Positions 8,130-15,822 of a stretch of 51,618 nucleotides of DNA are shown here, piece by piece. Made by a program: the position numbers and the translations under genes. Under the pieces are notes generated by a model. The model did not search any database. It was given only the letters and a program-made list of their open reading frames with translations, and was not told the DNA's origin. How positions within the stretch are numbered: the first letter of the stretch is position 1; each line of letters begins with the position of its first letter. Source of the stretch: Proteobacteria bacterium SG_bin9 (GTDB taxonomy: Bacteria > Pseudomonadota > Alphaproteobacteria > Rhizobiales > Xanthobacteraceae); the NCBI GenBank assembly GCA_002083525.1, contig LWDM01000007.1, positions 1 to 51,618 of the forward strand. The letters are read 5' to 3'.

Positions 8130-8713
8130 AGCGAACGCCTCCAAACGATCCGCCTGCGCCGCGCCGCCGGCGCGGCCTCAGCGAAGAGGATCGTGCGCTG
8201 TGGGACAGCGTCGCGCGTCAGGTGAAGCCGTTGCGCAAGAAGCCGCGGCTCACCGCGATCGAACCGGACGCCGAAGCCGATGTTGCCGCAACGTCGCCGA
8301 AGCCGCGCAAACTCAAACCCGCGCCGGTTATCACAACGCCAAAACCAGCGCCGCAACCGCCGGCGCCGCCGAAGCTCGTCACACTTGGCCGCCGCGAGCG
8401 GTCGCAGATCGGGCGCGGGCGCAAGGAGATCGATGCGCGGATCGATCTGCATGGCATGACGCAGGCGCGCGCCCATCGCGCGTTGCATGACTTCCTGCAT
8501 CGCGCCCATCGCGACGGGCTCGCGCTGGTGCTGGTGATCACCGGAAAGGGTAAGACGACCGGACCTGAATCCGAGCGCGGCATTCTGCGCCGCCAGGTGC
8601 CGCTGTGGCTGGCGCTGCCGGAATTCCGCACGCTCGTCGTCGGTTACGATGCCGCGCATATCGGCCATGGCGGCGAGGGCGCGCTCTACGTCCGGGTGCG
8701 CAGATCACGTTGA
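8126..8713 (+). CDS. Smr/MutS2-domain protein
   Basis: A 195-residue protein with a basic, Pro-rich N-terminal half (about 1-95) and a C-terminal Smr domain. The domain shows IDLHGM with D107 and the later VITGKGK (from about 138) ending in GALYVRVRR. Smr domains bind branched or structured nucleic acid and some are endonucleases; the stand-alone bacterial proteins are poorly understood. I chose the ATG at 8126, which overlaps the mltA stop as ATGA; ATG 8120 is two codons upstream in frame. Position directly after mltA is conserved in relatives and implies cotranscription. Confidence 0.85.
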   Translation: MKRTPPNDPPAPRRRRGLSEEDRALWDSVARQVKPLRKKPRLTAIEPDAEADVAATSPKPRKLKPAPVITTPKPAPQPPAPPKLVTLGRRERSQIGRGRKEIDARIDLHGMTQARAHRALHDFLHRAHRDGLALVLVITGKGKTTGPESERGILRRQVPLWLALPEFRTLVVGYDAAHIGHGGEGALYVRVRRSR

Positions 8714-8809
8714 AGCGGGCACGCTGAGCCGCGTTGAACCGGCTTGCGGCCGGTCGCCACCAAATTATGATGAGGCTGAGGGGCTGGCAGGCGCTGGCCG
8801 GGGTGTGCC

Positions 8810-10285
8810 ATGGCCAAACTGTTCGGGTTTGTCATCACCGCGCTTGTGTTGCTCGCAGGTCCGGCCGCGGCGCAAGATCGCGTCGCGCTGGTGGTCGGCA
8901 ACGGCGCGTATGTCAACGCCAAGGCGCTGCCCAATCCCATCAATGACGCCGGCGACATGGCCGCGGTGCTGAAGGAACTCGGCTTCACTGTCGTCACCGG
9001 CACCAACACCAACAAGGTCGAGTTCGATCAGAAGGTGCGCGAGTTTGCGCGCGCGGTCCGCACCGCCAAGGTCGCTGCCTTCTTCTATGCCGGCCACGGC
9101 ATGCAGGTCGCCGGCAAGAACTACGCGATCCCGATCGATGCGAAGCTTGAAGGTGCGGCCGATCTCGCGGTCGAGACCGTCGATATCGATCAGGTCGTCT
9201 CCATCATGGAGTCCGATCCCAATCGCGTGAACCTCGTCTTCCTTGATGCCTGCCGCGACAATCCGCTGACCCGCACCTTCGCGCGCAATCTTCCGAACAC
9301 GCGCGCCGCCAGTGTCGGCTCCGGCCTGAACGCCATCGAAGCGGGACGCGGCACCATGATCGCGTTCTCGACTGCACCGAATAAAGTTGCGCTGGACGGG
9401 CAGGGTCGCAACTCGCCGTTCACGGCGGCGCTGGTGAAGCACATCAAGACGCCCGGCCTCGACATCGCCTTCGTCATGCGCCGCGTGACAGCCGACGTCG
9501 AGAAGTCGAGCGGCGGCACGCAGGTGCCTTGGGTGCATGCCTCGCTGATTTCCGATGTGACCCTGGCTGCGGGTGATGCGAATGTCGCGACTCCGTCTCC
9601 GCCGCCACCACCAATCTCACAGACACCGTCGCCACCCGTCGACGAGATCGCCTGGTTTTTTGTCAGGAACAGCCCTCGCGTCGAGGAGCTCACGCGCTTC
9701 ATCGAGACTTTTCCGAACAGCAAATATGTGGACAGTGCCAAAGCGAGCATCGCCGCACTGCAGGCTGGATCGGGCGCGACGAAACTGCCGCAGCACTCCG
9801 GAAGCGGCCCCTCCGTAACGGACGGCTTCAAGCGCATTCCGCTGGCGTCACTTGGTGCTGAGCCGACGCAGCTCGGGCAATACAGAGCTTGGAAGGCCTA
9901 CGCGGTGCTGCGCGACGGCTCGCGGGAGTGCTACGCGATTGCCGCATCCGAACTTGCGCGGGGCTGGAGCGGTCCGGTGCTGATGATCTCCAACCGTCCG
10001 GCCAAACGGATCAGGAACGAGATTTCGATGGCTAACCTCGATTTTCGCAACGACACCGCGCTGACCATGAGGCTGAAAACCAGAGACGTTCTGATGTGGG
10101 TGCGCGGCGATTCTGCGTGGCCGAAGGAAAACGACGATGAAACCATCGTCACGGCGATGCGCTCCGCCGATGACCTTCGTCTGAAGGGCACGGGCAAGAA
10201 CGGTAAGCCGCTGGAGTTCACCTTCTCCCTGAAGGGTCTTCCCGACGCGCTCGAGCGCTCGGCGCGTGAGTGCCTCGAGAACTAG
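8810..10285 (+). CDS. Secreted caspase-family (C14) protease with IalB-like C-terminal domain
   Basis: A 491-residue protein with a clear signal peptide (MAKLFGFVITALVLLAGPAAA). The caspase-like p20 fold runs from about 22 to 250. It opens RVALVVGNGAY, has catalytic His H96 in YAGHGMQ and catalytic Cys C148 in LDACRDNP, so the dyad is intact. A Pro-rich linker follows (about 262-275), then a helical repeat of the kind often found behind bacterial caspases (AWFFVRNSPRVEELTRFIE with FPNSKY). From about 355 to the end the sequence looks like an invasion-associated locus B (IalB) domain: WKAYAVLRDGSRECYAIA, LMISNRPAKRIRNEIS, MWVRGDSAW, and two cysteines C374 and C488 placed like the IalB pair. 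The IalB assignment is by eye. Export suggests action in the periplasm. It converges on hslU. Confidence 0.85.
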   Translation: MAKLFGFVITALVLLAGPAAAQDRVALVVGNGAYVNAKALPNPINDAGDMAAVLKELGFTVVTGTNTNKVEFDQKVREFARAVRTAKVAAFFYAGHGMQVAGKNYAIPIDAKLEGAADLAVETVDIDQVVSIMESDPNRVNLVFLDACRDNPLTRTFARNLPNTRAASVGSGLNAIEAGRGTMIAFSTAPNKVALDGQGRNSPFTAALVKHIKTPGLDIAFVMRRVTADVEKSSGGTQVPWVHASLISDVTLAAGDANVATPSPPPPPISQTPSPPVDEIAWFFVRNSPRVEELTRFIETFPNSKYVDSAKASIAALQAGSGATKLPQHSGSGPSVTDGFKRIPLASLGAEPTQLGQYRAWKAYAVLRDGSRECYAIAASELARGWSGPVLMISNRPAKRIRNEISMANLDFRNDTALTMRLKTRDVLMWVRGDSAWPKENDDETIVTAMRSADDLRLKGTGKNGKPLEFTFSLKGLPDALERSARECLEN

Positions 10286-10307
10286 GACCTAAAGCGTGGC
10301 TTGGTGA

Positions 10308-11609
10308 TCAGAGAATGAACCGGCTGAGGTCCGCGTTCTTCGCCAGATCGCCGACATGCCTCTTCACATAATCAGCATCGATGCGGATGGTCTCGCCGTT
10401 GCGGTCCGGCGCAGCGAATGAGATTTCATCCAGCACCCGCTCCATCACCGTCTGCAAACGGCGCGCGCCGATGTTCTCGATGGTCGAGTTCACGCTGACG
10501 GCGATGTCGGCGAGTGCATCGATCGCGTCGTCGCTGATGTCGAGCGTCACGCCTTCGGTCTGCATCAGCGCCACATACTGCTTGATCAGCGAGGCTTCCG
10601 GTTCGGTCAGGATACGGCGGAAGTCGTCGCGGGACAGCGCCTGCAGCTCGACGCGGATCGGCAGGCGGCCCTGCAATTCGGGCAGCAGATCCGCGGGCTT
10701 CGAAATGTGGAAAGCGCCGGAGGCAATGAAGAGAATGTGGTCGGTCTTCACCGGCCCGTGCTTGGTGGTGACGGTGGTGCCTTCGATCAGCGGCAGCAGG
10801 TCACGCTGCACGCCTTCACGCGACACGTCGCCGCCGAGCCGTCCCTCGCGCACACAGATCTTGTCGATCTCGTCGAGGAAGACGATGCCGTTGTTTTCGG
10901 CCGCCTGAATGGCCTCCTGCGTCACCTGCTCGGTGTCGAGCAGCTTGTCGGATTCCTCGTTGACGAGAATCTCGTGCGAGTCGGCGACGCTCAGCCGCCG
11001 TGTCCTGGTCTTGCCGCCGAGCTTGCCGAAGATGTCGCCGATCGAGATCGCGCCGACCTGCGCGCCGGGCATGCCGGGGATTTCGAACATCGGCGAACCG
11101 CCGGACGATTGCGTCTCGATCTCGATTTCCTTGTCGTTGAGCTCGCCGGCACGCAGCTTGCGCCTGAACGAATCGCGCGTCGCCGCGCTCGCGTTCTGGC
11201 CGACCAGCGCGTCGAGCACGCGCTCTTCGGCGGCGAGCTGCGCGCGCGCCTGAACGTCCTTGCGCTTGCGTTCGCGCGTCTGCAAGATCGCGACCTCGAT
11301 CAAATCGCGAACGATCTGCTCGACGTCGCGGCCGACATATCCGACTTCGGTGAACTTCGTGGCCTCGACCTTGAGGAACGGCGCCCCCGCCAGCCGTGCC
11401 AGGCGCCGCGCGATCTCGGTCTTGCCGACGCCGGTCGGTCCGATCATCAGGATGTTCTTCGGCAGCACCTCTTCGCGCAGCGGGCCGGTCAGCTGCAGCC
11501 GCCGCCAGCGGTTACGCAGCGCAATGGCGACCGCGCGCTTGGCGTCGGCCTGGCCGACGATGAAGCGGTCGAGTTCGGAAACGATTTCGCGGGGAGAGAA
11601 GTCGGTCAT
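10308..11609 (-). CDS. hslU: ATP-dependent protease ATPase subunit HslU
   Basis: HslU (ClpY) is the AAA+ unfoldase that feeds substrates into the HslV peptidase. The 433-residue product has the Walker A GPTGVGKT at 57-64, the pore-loop region near GYVGRDVE, the Walker B GIVFLDEIDKI, and a long I-domain with QLAAEERVLDALVG and a Gly-rich segment. The C-terminus AKNADLSRFIL ends in the typical tail that inserts into HslV. I chose MTDFSPREIVSELDRF as start; an ATG further up adds a non-conserved leader. HslV lies upstream in the same direction with a DUF2585 gene between them. Confidence 0.97.
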   Translation of the reverse strand: MTDFSPREIVSELDRFIVGQADAKRAVAIALRNRWRRLQLTGPLREEVLPKNILMIGPTGVGKTEIARRLARLAGAPFLKVEATKFTEVGYVGRDVEQIVRDLIEVAILQTRERKRKDVQARAQLAAEERVLDALVGQNASAATRDSFRRKLRAGELNDKEIEIETQSSGGSPMFEIPGMPGAQVGAISIGDIFGKLGGKTRTRRLSVADSHEILVNEESDKLLDTEQVTQEAIQAAENNGIVFLDEIDKICVREGRLGGDVSREGVQRDLLPLIEGTTVTTKHGPVKTDHILFIASGAFHISKPADLLPELQGRLPIRVELQALSRDDFRRILTEPEASLIKQYVALMQTEGVTLDISDDAIDALADIAVSVNSTIENIGARRLQTVMERVLDEISFAAPDRNGETIRIDADYVKRHVGDLAKNADLSRFIL

Positions 11610-11649
11610 GGGTCTTAGGTAAGCCGAAACGAAACAGACGCAAGCGGAC

Positions 11650-12264
11650 TCAGATAATCGGCGGCCCGCTCTGCCACTGCTTGATAGCGTCAAGCGGGTA
11701 CAGCAGCATGATCACATTGAGGGTCAGATTGTCGCGGATGTGCAGCCCGACACCGATCTCGAAGATGATCGCGAGTGCAATTGTTGCCGCCACTGGCAGG
11801 GTCTTTGCCAGCAGGAAGCCGCCGATCATGGCGAAGATGTCGGACACCGAATTGACGATGCTGTCGCCATAGTAATCGAGTGCAATTGTACCTGTCCGGT
11901 AGCGGTCGATGATCATCGGCGAATTCTCCGCCAGCTCCCAGCCGATTTCGATTCCCATCGCGATCAGCAGCCGGACGATCCATGGTGCGCGCGGCAGCAG
12001 GAAGCGCGTCAGCGCATAGAAGATGAAACCGTGGATGATGTGCGAGAACGTGTACCAGTCGGTGATGTGCTGGGAATTCTCGGAGCTTTGCACCACGCCA
12101 TGCCAGAGCTTGATGGTGCCGCAGGCGCACATCGGCAAGCGGCCCATGTTGTAGAGCAGCACGATTTGCAGGGCGATCAATCCGGCAGCGGCGATCAGGC
12201 CGTGGGTCAGGGTGAATCCGCTTTGACGCGAGGTGTCCGATCCGCCGGCGAGGGGAGTGTTCAT
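11650..12264 (-). CDS. DUF2585 (UPF0314) integral membrane protein
   Basis: A 204-residue protein with about four or five membrane segments (HGLIAAAGLIALQIVLLY, IIHGFIFYALTRFLL, IFAMIGGFLLAKTLP, AATIALAIIFEIGVGL). The most conserved part carries polar residues: CACGTIKLWHG, SQHITDWYTFSHIIHGF and GWELAENSPMIIDRYR, which look more like an active or binding site than plain membrane packing. Function is unknown. It sits between hslV (3 bp upstream) and hslU (40 bp downstream), so it is transcribed with the HslUV protease. That placement recurs in Rhizobiales and suggests a link to membrane protein quality control, but this is inference. Confidence 0.85.
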   Translation of the reverse strand: MNTPLAGGSDTSRQSGFTLTHGLIAAAGLIALQIVLLYNMGRLPMCACGTIKLWHGVVQSSENSQHITDWYTFSHIIHGFIFYALTRFLLPRAPWIVRLLIAMGIEIGWELAENSPMIIDRYRTGTIALDYYGDSIVNSVSDIFAMIGGFLLAKTLPVAATIALAIIFEIGVGLHIRDNLTLNVIMLLYPLDAIKQWQSGPPII

Positions 12265-12267
12265 GCG

Positions 12268-12837
12268 TCAGCTCGCCGCGAGCGTTTCGATGGTAACGTT
12301 GCGATTGGTGTAAACGCAGATGTCGGCGGCGATTTCGAGCGCGCGCCGCACGATCGTCTCCGCATCCTTCTCCGAGTCCGCAAGCGCACGCGCGGCGGCG
12401 AGCGCGTAGTTGCCGCCGGAGCCGATCGCCATCACGCCGCCTTCCGGCTCCAGCACGTCACCGGTGCCGGTGAGCACGAGCGAGACTTCCTTGTCGGCGA
12501 CGATCATCATCGCCTCGAGCCGCCGCAGATAACGGTCGGTGCGCCAGTCCTTGGCGAGCTCGACCGTGGCGCGGGTCAGTTGTCCCGGATACTGCTCGAG
12601 CTTGCTCTCCAGCCGCTCGAACAGAGTGAAGGCATCGGCGGTGGCGCCGGCAAAGCCGCCGATCACGTCGCCGGATTTGCCGAGCTTGCGCACCTTCTTG
12701 GCGTTGGACTTGATCACGGTCTGGCCGATCGAAACCTGGCCGTCGCCGCCGATCACCACCTTGTTGCCCTTGCGGACGGTGACGATGGTGGTGCCGTGCC
12801 AGGTCAGAGACGAAGCCTGGGAAGAATTGCTGTCCAT
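12268..12837 (-). CDS. hslV: ATP-dependent protease proteolytic subunit HslV
   Basis: HslV (ClpQ) is the dodecameric threonine peptidase that degrades proteins unfolded by HslU. The 189-residue product includes a short propeptide MDSNSSQASSLTWHG before the catalytic N-terminal threonine at T16 (TTIVTVRKG). It has GGDGQVS, the conserved GFAGATADAFTLF, and SGGNYALAAARAL. The E. coli protein has no comparable propeptide beyond the initiator Met, but a short leader is usual in alphaproteobacteria. On its upstream strand, CCTAGATCAG (12867-12858) resembles the -10 of the dnaK promoter below, so heat-shock control is possible. A palindromic repeat lies between it and the divergent hisB. Confidence 0.96.
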   Translation of the reverse strand: MDSNSSQASSLTWHGTTIVTVRKGNKVVIGGDGQVSIGQTVIKSNAKKVRKLGKSGDVIGGFAGATADAFTLFERLESKLEQYPGQLTRATVELAKDWRTDRYLRRLEAMMIVADKEVSLVLTGTGDVLEPEGGVMAIGSGGNYALAAARALADSEKDAETIVRRALEIAADICVYTNRNVTIETLAAS

Positions 12838-12890
12838 GAAAACCCTTTCGCTGACTCCTGATCTAGGCGCTCGGCTACCCCGGTGCAAAG

Positions 12891-12937
12891 GGCATGATCC
12901 CGAAAAGTGGGGACCGGTTTTCGGGCCAGATCATGCC
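12891..12937. repeat. Palindromic intergenic repeat (REP-like), copy 1
   Basis: A 47-bp imperfect palindrome. The outer arms are GGCATGATC and GATCATGCC, the inner arms CCGAAAA and TTTTCGG, and the centre GTGGGGACCGG. A near-identical copy lies at 46230-46274. Elements of this type are scattered between genes in Bradyrhizobium and Rhodopseudomonas relatives. It sits in the divergent hslV-hisB gap. Confidence 0.85.
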
Positions 12938-13057
12938 CCTAAAAACAGTCACCATATCGGCGTCCAAGGCTGAAAATTGGCCATCTCGCGGTAGCGAAGG
13001 CAAGGCGACCCTGTTAAGAGGAGGCCTCAATTTGAGCCCTCCGGAGAGCCACTTCCG

Positions 13058-13651
13058 ATGCGCACCGCCACCATCAAGCGCAAGACCAAGGAGACCGATA
13101 TTTCGGTGACCGTCAATCTCGACGGCACCGGGGTTTCGAACGTCTCGACCGGGATCGGCTTCTTCGACCATATGCTCGACCTCTTGGCGCGGCACTCGCG
13201 TATCGACATCACGGTGAAGGCCGATGGCGATCTGCACATCGATTATCACCACACCACGGAAGATGTCGGCATCGCGCTCGGTCAGGCGGTGAAGCAGGCG
13301 CTTGGCGATATGAAGGGCATCGTCCGTTACGCCGGCGTGCACATGCCGATGGACGAGACGCTGTCGCGCGTCGTCATCGATATTTCCGGCCGCTCGGTGC
13401 TGGTGTTCAAGGTCGAATTTCCGCGTGACAAGATCGGCGAGTTTGACACCGAGCTGGTGCGTGAGTGGTTCAATGCCTTCGCCATGAACGCGGGCGTCAC
13501 GCTGCATGTCGAAACGCTGTACGGCGACAATAGCCATCATATCGCCGAATCCTGCTTCAAAGGTCTGGCGCGGGCGCTGCGTGCGGCAACGTCGATCGAT
13601 CCCCGCGCGGCCAACGAAGTGCCCTCGACCAAGGGTCAGCTCGGCGGCTAA
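13058..13651 (+). CDS. hisB: Imidazoleglycerol-phosphate dehydratase
   Basis: Catalyses the sixth step of histidine synthesis, imidazole-glycerol phosphate to imidazole-acetol phosphate, using two Mn ions. The 197-residue product has the metal-binding motif pairs LDLLARHSRIDI and HIDYHHTTEDVGIALG, and in the second half DNSHHIAESCFKGLARAL. It is the stand-alone dehydratase, without the phosphatase domain fused in enterics. It is first in the rightward cluster hisB-DUF2628-hisH-hisA-(74 aa)-hisF-hisE. Confidence 0.97.
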   Translation: MRTATIKRKTKETDISVTVNLDGTGVSNVSTGIGFFDHMLDLLARHSRIDITVKADGDLHIDYHHTTEDVGIALGQAVKQALGDMKGIVRYAGVHMPMDETLSRVVIDISGRSVLVFKVEFPRDKIGEFDTELVREWFNAFAMNAGVTLHVETLYGDNSHHIAESCFKGLARALRAATSIDPRAANEVPSTKGQLGG

Positions 13652-13681
13652 TTTCGCCGAACCGCTACCGGAGACACGATC

Positions 13682-14209
13682 ATGCCGGTTTATACCGTTC
13701 ACGCTCCCGTTGTTGCACAGGGCGGCGCGCGCACCATGGAGGCGACCACGGACAAGTACGTGTTCGTGCGCGACGGCTTCTATTTCTGGGCGATGATCGC
13801 GCCGGTGATCTGGATGCTCTATCACCGCCTGTGGCTGGCGCTGTTCGGCTACATCGTGCTCGCGGTGGCGATGGGAATTGCTCTGGCGCAACTCCGCGTC
13901 GGTGCGGGAATCGTGCTGATCGCATTCGGCCTCGTTTCGGTGCTGATCGGGCTGGAGGCTGCGAGCCTGCGCCGCCGCAAGTTTTCGGGCCGCAAGTGGC
14001 GTCAACTCGATGTCGTCGTCGCGGACGACGAGGAGGCGGCCGAGCGGCGCTTCTTCGATCGTCATGCTGGATCGCTCGCGCCGGCGGCGTCCACATCATG
14101 GGCCGACCGCGGCCCGCAGCAGCCGTCGTCTGCGCCGTATCAGCCGCAGGCCGCGAGCAGCGCTAACGATATCATCGGGCTGTTTCCGCAGCCGGGAGCG
14201 CCGCGATGA
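13682..14209 (+). CDS. DUF2628 membrane protein in the his cluster
   Basis: A 175-residue protein. The N-terminal 35 residues form a cytosolic, DUF2628-type lead (MPVYTVHAP, then DKYVFVRDGFYFWAM). Hydrophobic segments follow at about 35-60 and 72-100, then a polar, Pro/Ser/Gln-rich tail of some 70 residues ending DIIGLFPQPGAPR. No enzymatic motif is seen. It lies 30 bp after hisB and its stop overlaps the hisH start as ATGA, so it is translated with the histidine enzymes. The same neighbour is common in Bradyrhizobium relatives. Function unknown. Confidence 0.82.
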   Translation: MPVYTVHAPVVAQGGARTMEATTDKYVFVRDGFYFWAMIAPVIWMLYHRLWLALFGYIVLAVAMGIALAQLRVGAGIVLIAFGLVSVLIGLEAASLRRRKFSGRKWRQLDVVVADDEEAAERRFFDRHAGSLAPAASTSWADRGPQQPSSAPYQPQAASSANDIIGLFPQPGAPR

Positions 14210-14856
14210 CGGTTGCGATCATCGATTACGGTTCGGGTAACCTGCACTCGGCGGCGAAAGCCTTCGAGCGCGCCGCGCGCGGCATGGAAAATCCGGAGAA
14301 GGTCGTGGTCACGCGCGATCCGGATGTGGTGTTCCGCGCCGATCGCGTGGTGTTGCCCGGCGTCGGCGCATTTGCCGATTGCCGCAAGGGCCTCGACTCG
14401 CTCGACGGCATGGTACAGGCGATGACGGAAGCGGTGCGCGACAAGGCGCGTCCGTTCTTCGGCATCTGCGTCGGCATGCAGCTGATGGCGACGCGCGGCA
14501 AGGAATACGTGACGACGCCCGGCCTCGACTGGATTGCCGGCGATGTCGAGAAGATCGCGCCGCGCGACGAGAGCCTGAAGATTCCGCACATGGGCTGGAA
14601 CACGCTCACACCGTTGCGCGAGCATCCGGTGCTGGAGCGTCTGCCGCTCGGCGAGAAGGGCCGTCACGCCTATTTCGTGCACTCGTATCATCTCAATCCG
14701 GCGAACGAAGCGGATGTGCTGGCGCGCGCCGACTACGGCGGGCCCGTCACCGCGATCGTCGCGAAAGACACCGCCATCGGCACGCAATTCCATCCCGAAA
14801 AGAGCCAGCGCTTCGGGTTGGCGCTGATTTCCAATTTCCTGAAGTGGAAGCCGTGA
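14206..14856 (+). CDS. hisH: Imidazole glycerol phosphate synthase, glutaminase subunit HisH
   Basis: HisH frees ammonia from glutamine and channels it to HisF, making imidazole-glycerol phosphate and AICAR. The 216-residue class I amidotransferase shows its triad: C88 in GICVGMQLM, and H196 and E198 in GTQFHPEKSQRFG. The oxyanion strand appears as LPGVGAF. Start ATG overlaps the DUF2628 stop, and its own stop overlaps the GTG start of hisA, indicating translational coupling. Its partner hisF is three genes downstream. Confidence 0.97.
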   Translation: MTVAIIDYGSGNLHSAAKAFERAARGMENPEKVVVTRDPDVVFRADRVVLPGVGAFADCRKGLDSLDGMVQAMTEAVRDKARPFFGICVGMQLMATRGKEYVTTPGLDWIAGDVEKIAPRDESLKIPHMGWNTLTPLREHPVLERLPLGEKGRHAYFVHSYHLNPANEADVLARADYGGPVTAIVAKDTAIGTQFHPEKSQRFGLALISNFLKWKP

Positions 14857-15593
14857 TCCTCTTTCCCGCGATCGATCTGAAGAACGGTGAGTGCGTTCGC
14901 CTGCAGCAGGGCGACATGGCGCGCGCGACCGTGTTCAACACGAATCCCGCAGCTCAAGCGCGTTCGTTCGAGGAGCAAGGCTTCTCGCATCTGCATGTGG
15001 TCGATCTCGACGGTGCGTTCGCCGGCAGGCCGGTGAATGCGCAGGCGGTTGAGGCGATGCTGAAGGCCATCGCCATGCCGGTGCAACTCGGCGGCGGCAT
15101 TCGTGACATCGCTACGCTCGAAGCGTGGCTCGCGAAGGGGATCGACCGCGTCATCATCGGCACCGCGGCGGTGCGCGATCCGGCCTTCGTCAAGGAAGCC
15201 GCGAAGAAGCATCCCGGCCGCGTGGCGGTCGGGCTCGATGCGCGCGACGGCAAGGTTGCGGTCGAAGGCTGGGCCGAGACCTCGCAGGTCACCGCGCTCG
15301 AAATTGCCAAGCGCTTCGAGGATGCCGGCGTCGCCGCGATCATCTTCACCGACATCGCCCGCGATGGTCTGCTGAAAGGCATCAACTGGGACGCGACCAT
15401 CGCGCTGGCCGAAGACATTTCGATTCCGGTGATCGCCTCGGGCGGGCTCGCGTCGATCGAGGACATCCGCACGCTGGTGTCGCCGCGTGCGCGCAAGCTT
15501 GCCGGCGCGATTGCCGGCCGCGCCCTCTACGATGGCCGCGTCGATCCGTCGGAGGCACTGGCATTGATCCGCGCCGCAAAGAGCGCTGCATGA
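14853..15593 (+). CDS. hisA: Phosphoribosylformimino-5-aminoimidazole carboxamide ribotide isomerase HisA
   Basis: Amadori isomerase of histidine synthesis, a beta/alpha barrel related to HisF. The 246-residue product has the catalytic D8 in FPAIDLKNG, the first phosphate-binding region VQLGGGIRD and VIIGTAAV, the second catalytic Asp region VGLDARDG, and VIASGGLASIEDI. I chose the GTG at 14853, which overlaps the hisH stop (GTGA) and gives the exact conserved N-terminus. Its stop overlaps the start of the following 74-codon gene. Confidence 0.97.
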   Translation: MILFPAIDLKNGECVRLQQGDMARATVFNTNPAAQARSFEEQGFSHLHVVDLDGAFAGRPVNAQAVEAMLKAIAMPVQLGGGIRDIATLEAWLAKGIDRVIIGTAAVRDPAFVKEAAKKHPGRVAVGLDARDGKVAVEGWAETSQVTALEIAKRFEDAGVAAIIFTDIARDGLLKGINWDATIALAEDISIPVIASGGLASIEDIRTLVSPRARKLAGAIAGRALYDGRVDPSEALALIRAAKSAA

Positions 15594-15814
15594 TGTCGCC
15601 GAGCAAGCGCGGCCCTGCGTACGATCTCGACAAGCTGCTGCGTCCGATCATGATCTTTGCCGCGGTCGCGGCGCCACTGTGCTGGGCCGGAGCCTGGTTC
15701 TTTCGCGAGCGCGGCGATTTCTCCGATGCGCTGATCGGACTTGGCGCGTTGCCGATTGTCGTTGCGGTTTGCGCGTATCTGTATCTGCTGGTCAACAAGA
15801 TCGAGCGTGGATAA
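15590..15814 (+). CDS. Small membrane protein of unknown function between hisA and hisF
   Basis: A 74-residue protein, MMSPSKRGPAYDLDKLL and following. Two hydrophobic segments (PIMIFAAVAAPLCWAGAWFF and ALIGLGALPIVVAVCAYLYLL) are joined by a short polar turn RERGDFSD, and the C-terminus is basic. The ATG overlaps the hisA stop (ATGA), and hisF begins 8 bp after its end, so spacing strongly supports a translated gene. No recognised domain. It might be a scaffold or an unrelated passenger; nothing in the sequence decides this. Confidence 0.75.
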   Translation: MMSPSKRGPAYDLDKLLRPIMIFAAVAAPLCWAGAWFFRERGDFSDALIGLGALPIVVAVCAYLYLLVNKIERG

Positions 15815-15822
15815 TCACGATT

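Noticed and set aside
6540..8144. Long open frame on the minus strand opposite mltA
   Set aside because: It is a GC-rich shadow of mltA: Arg/His/Leu-rich, no domain or start signal, while the plus frame has clear MltA and 3D domains.
8810..10285. Caspase gene as part of an anti-phage defence system
   Set aside because: It has a signal peptide, stands alone and has no sensor, nuclease or gasdermin gene nearby; the neighbours are housekeeping genes.
11740..12861. Long plus-strand open frame opposite DUF2585 and hslV
   Set aside because: It spans two genes that are conserved on the other strand and has His/Asp/Gly-rich composition typical of antisense frames.
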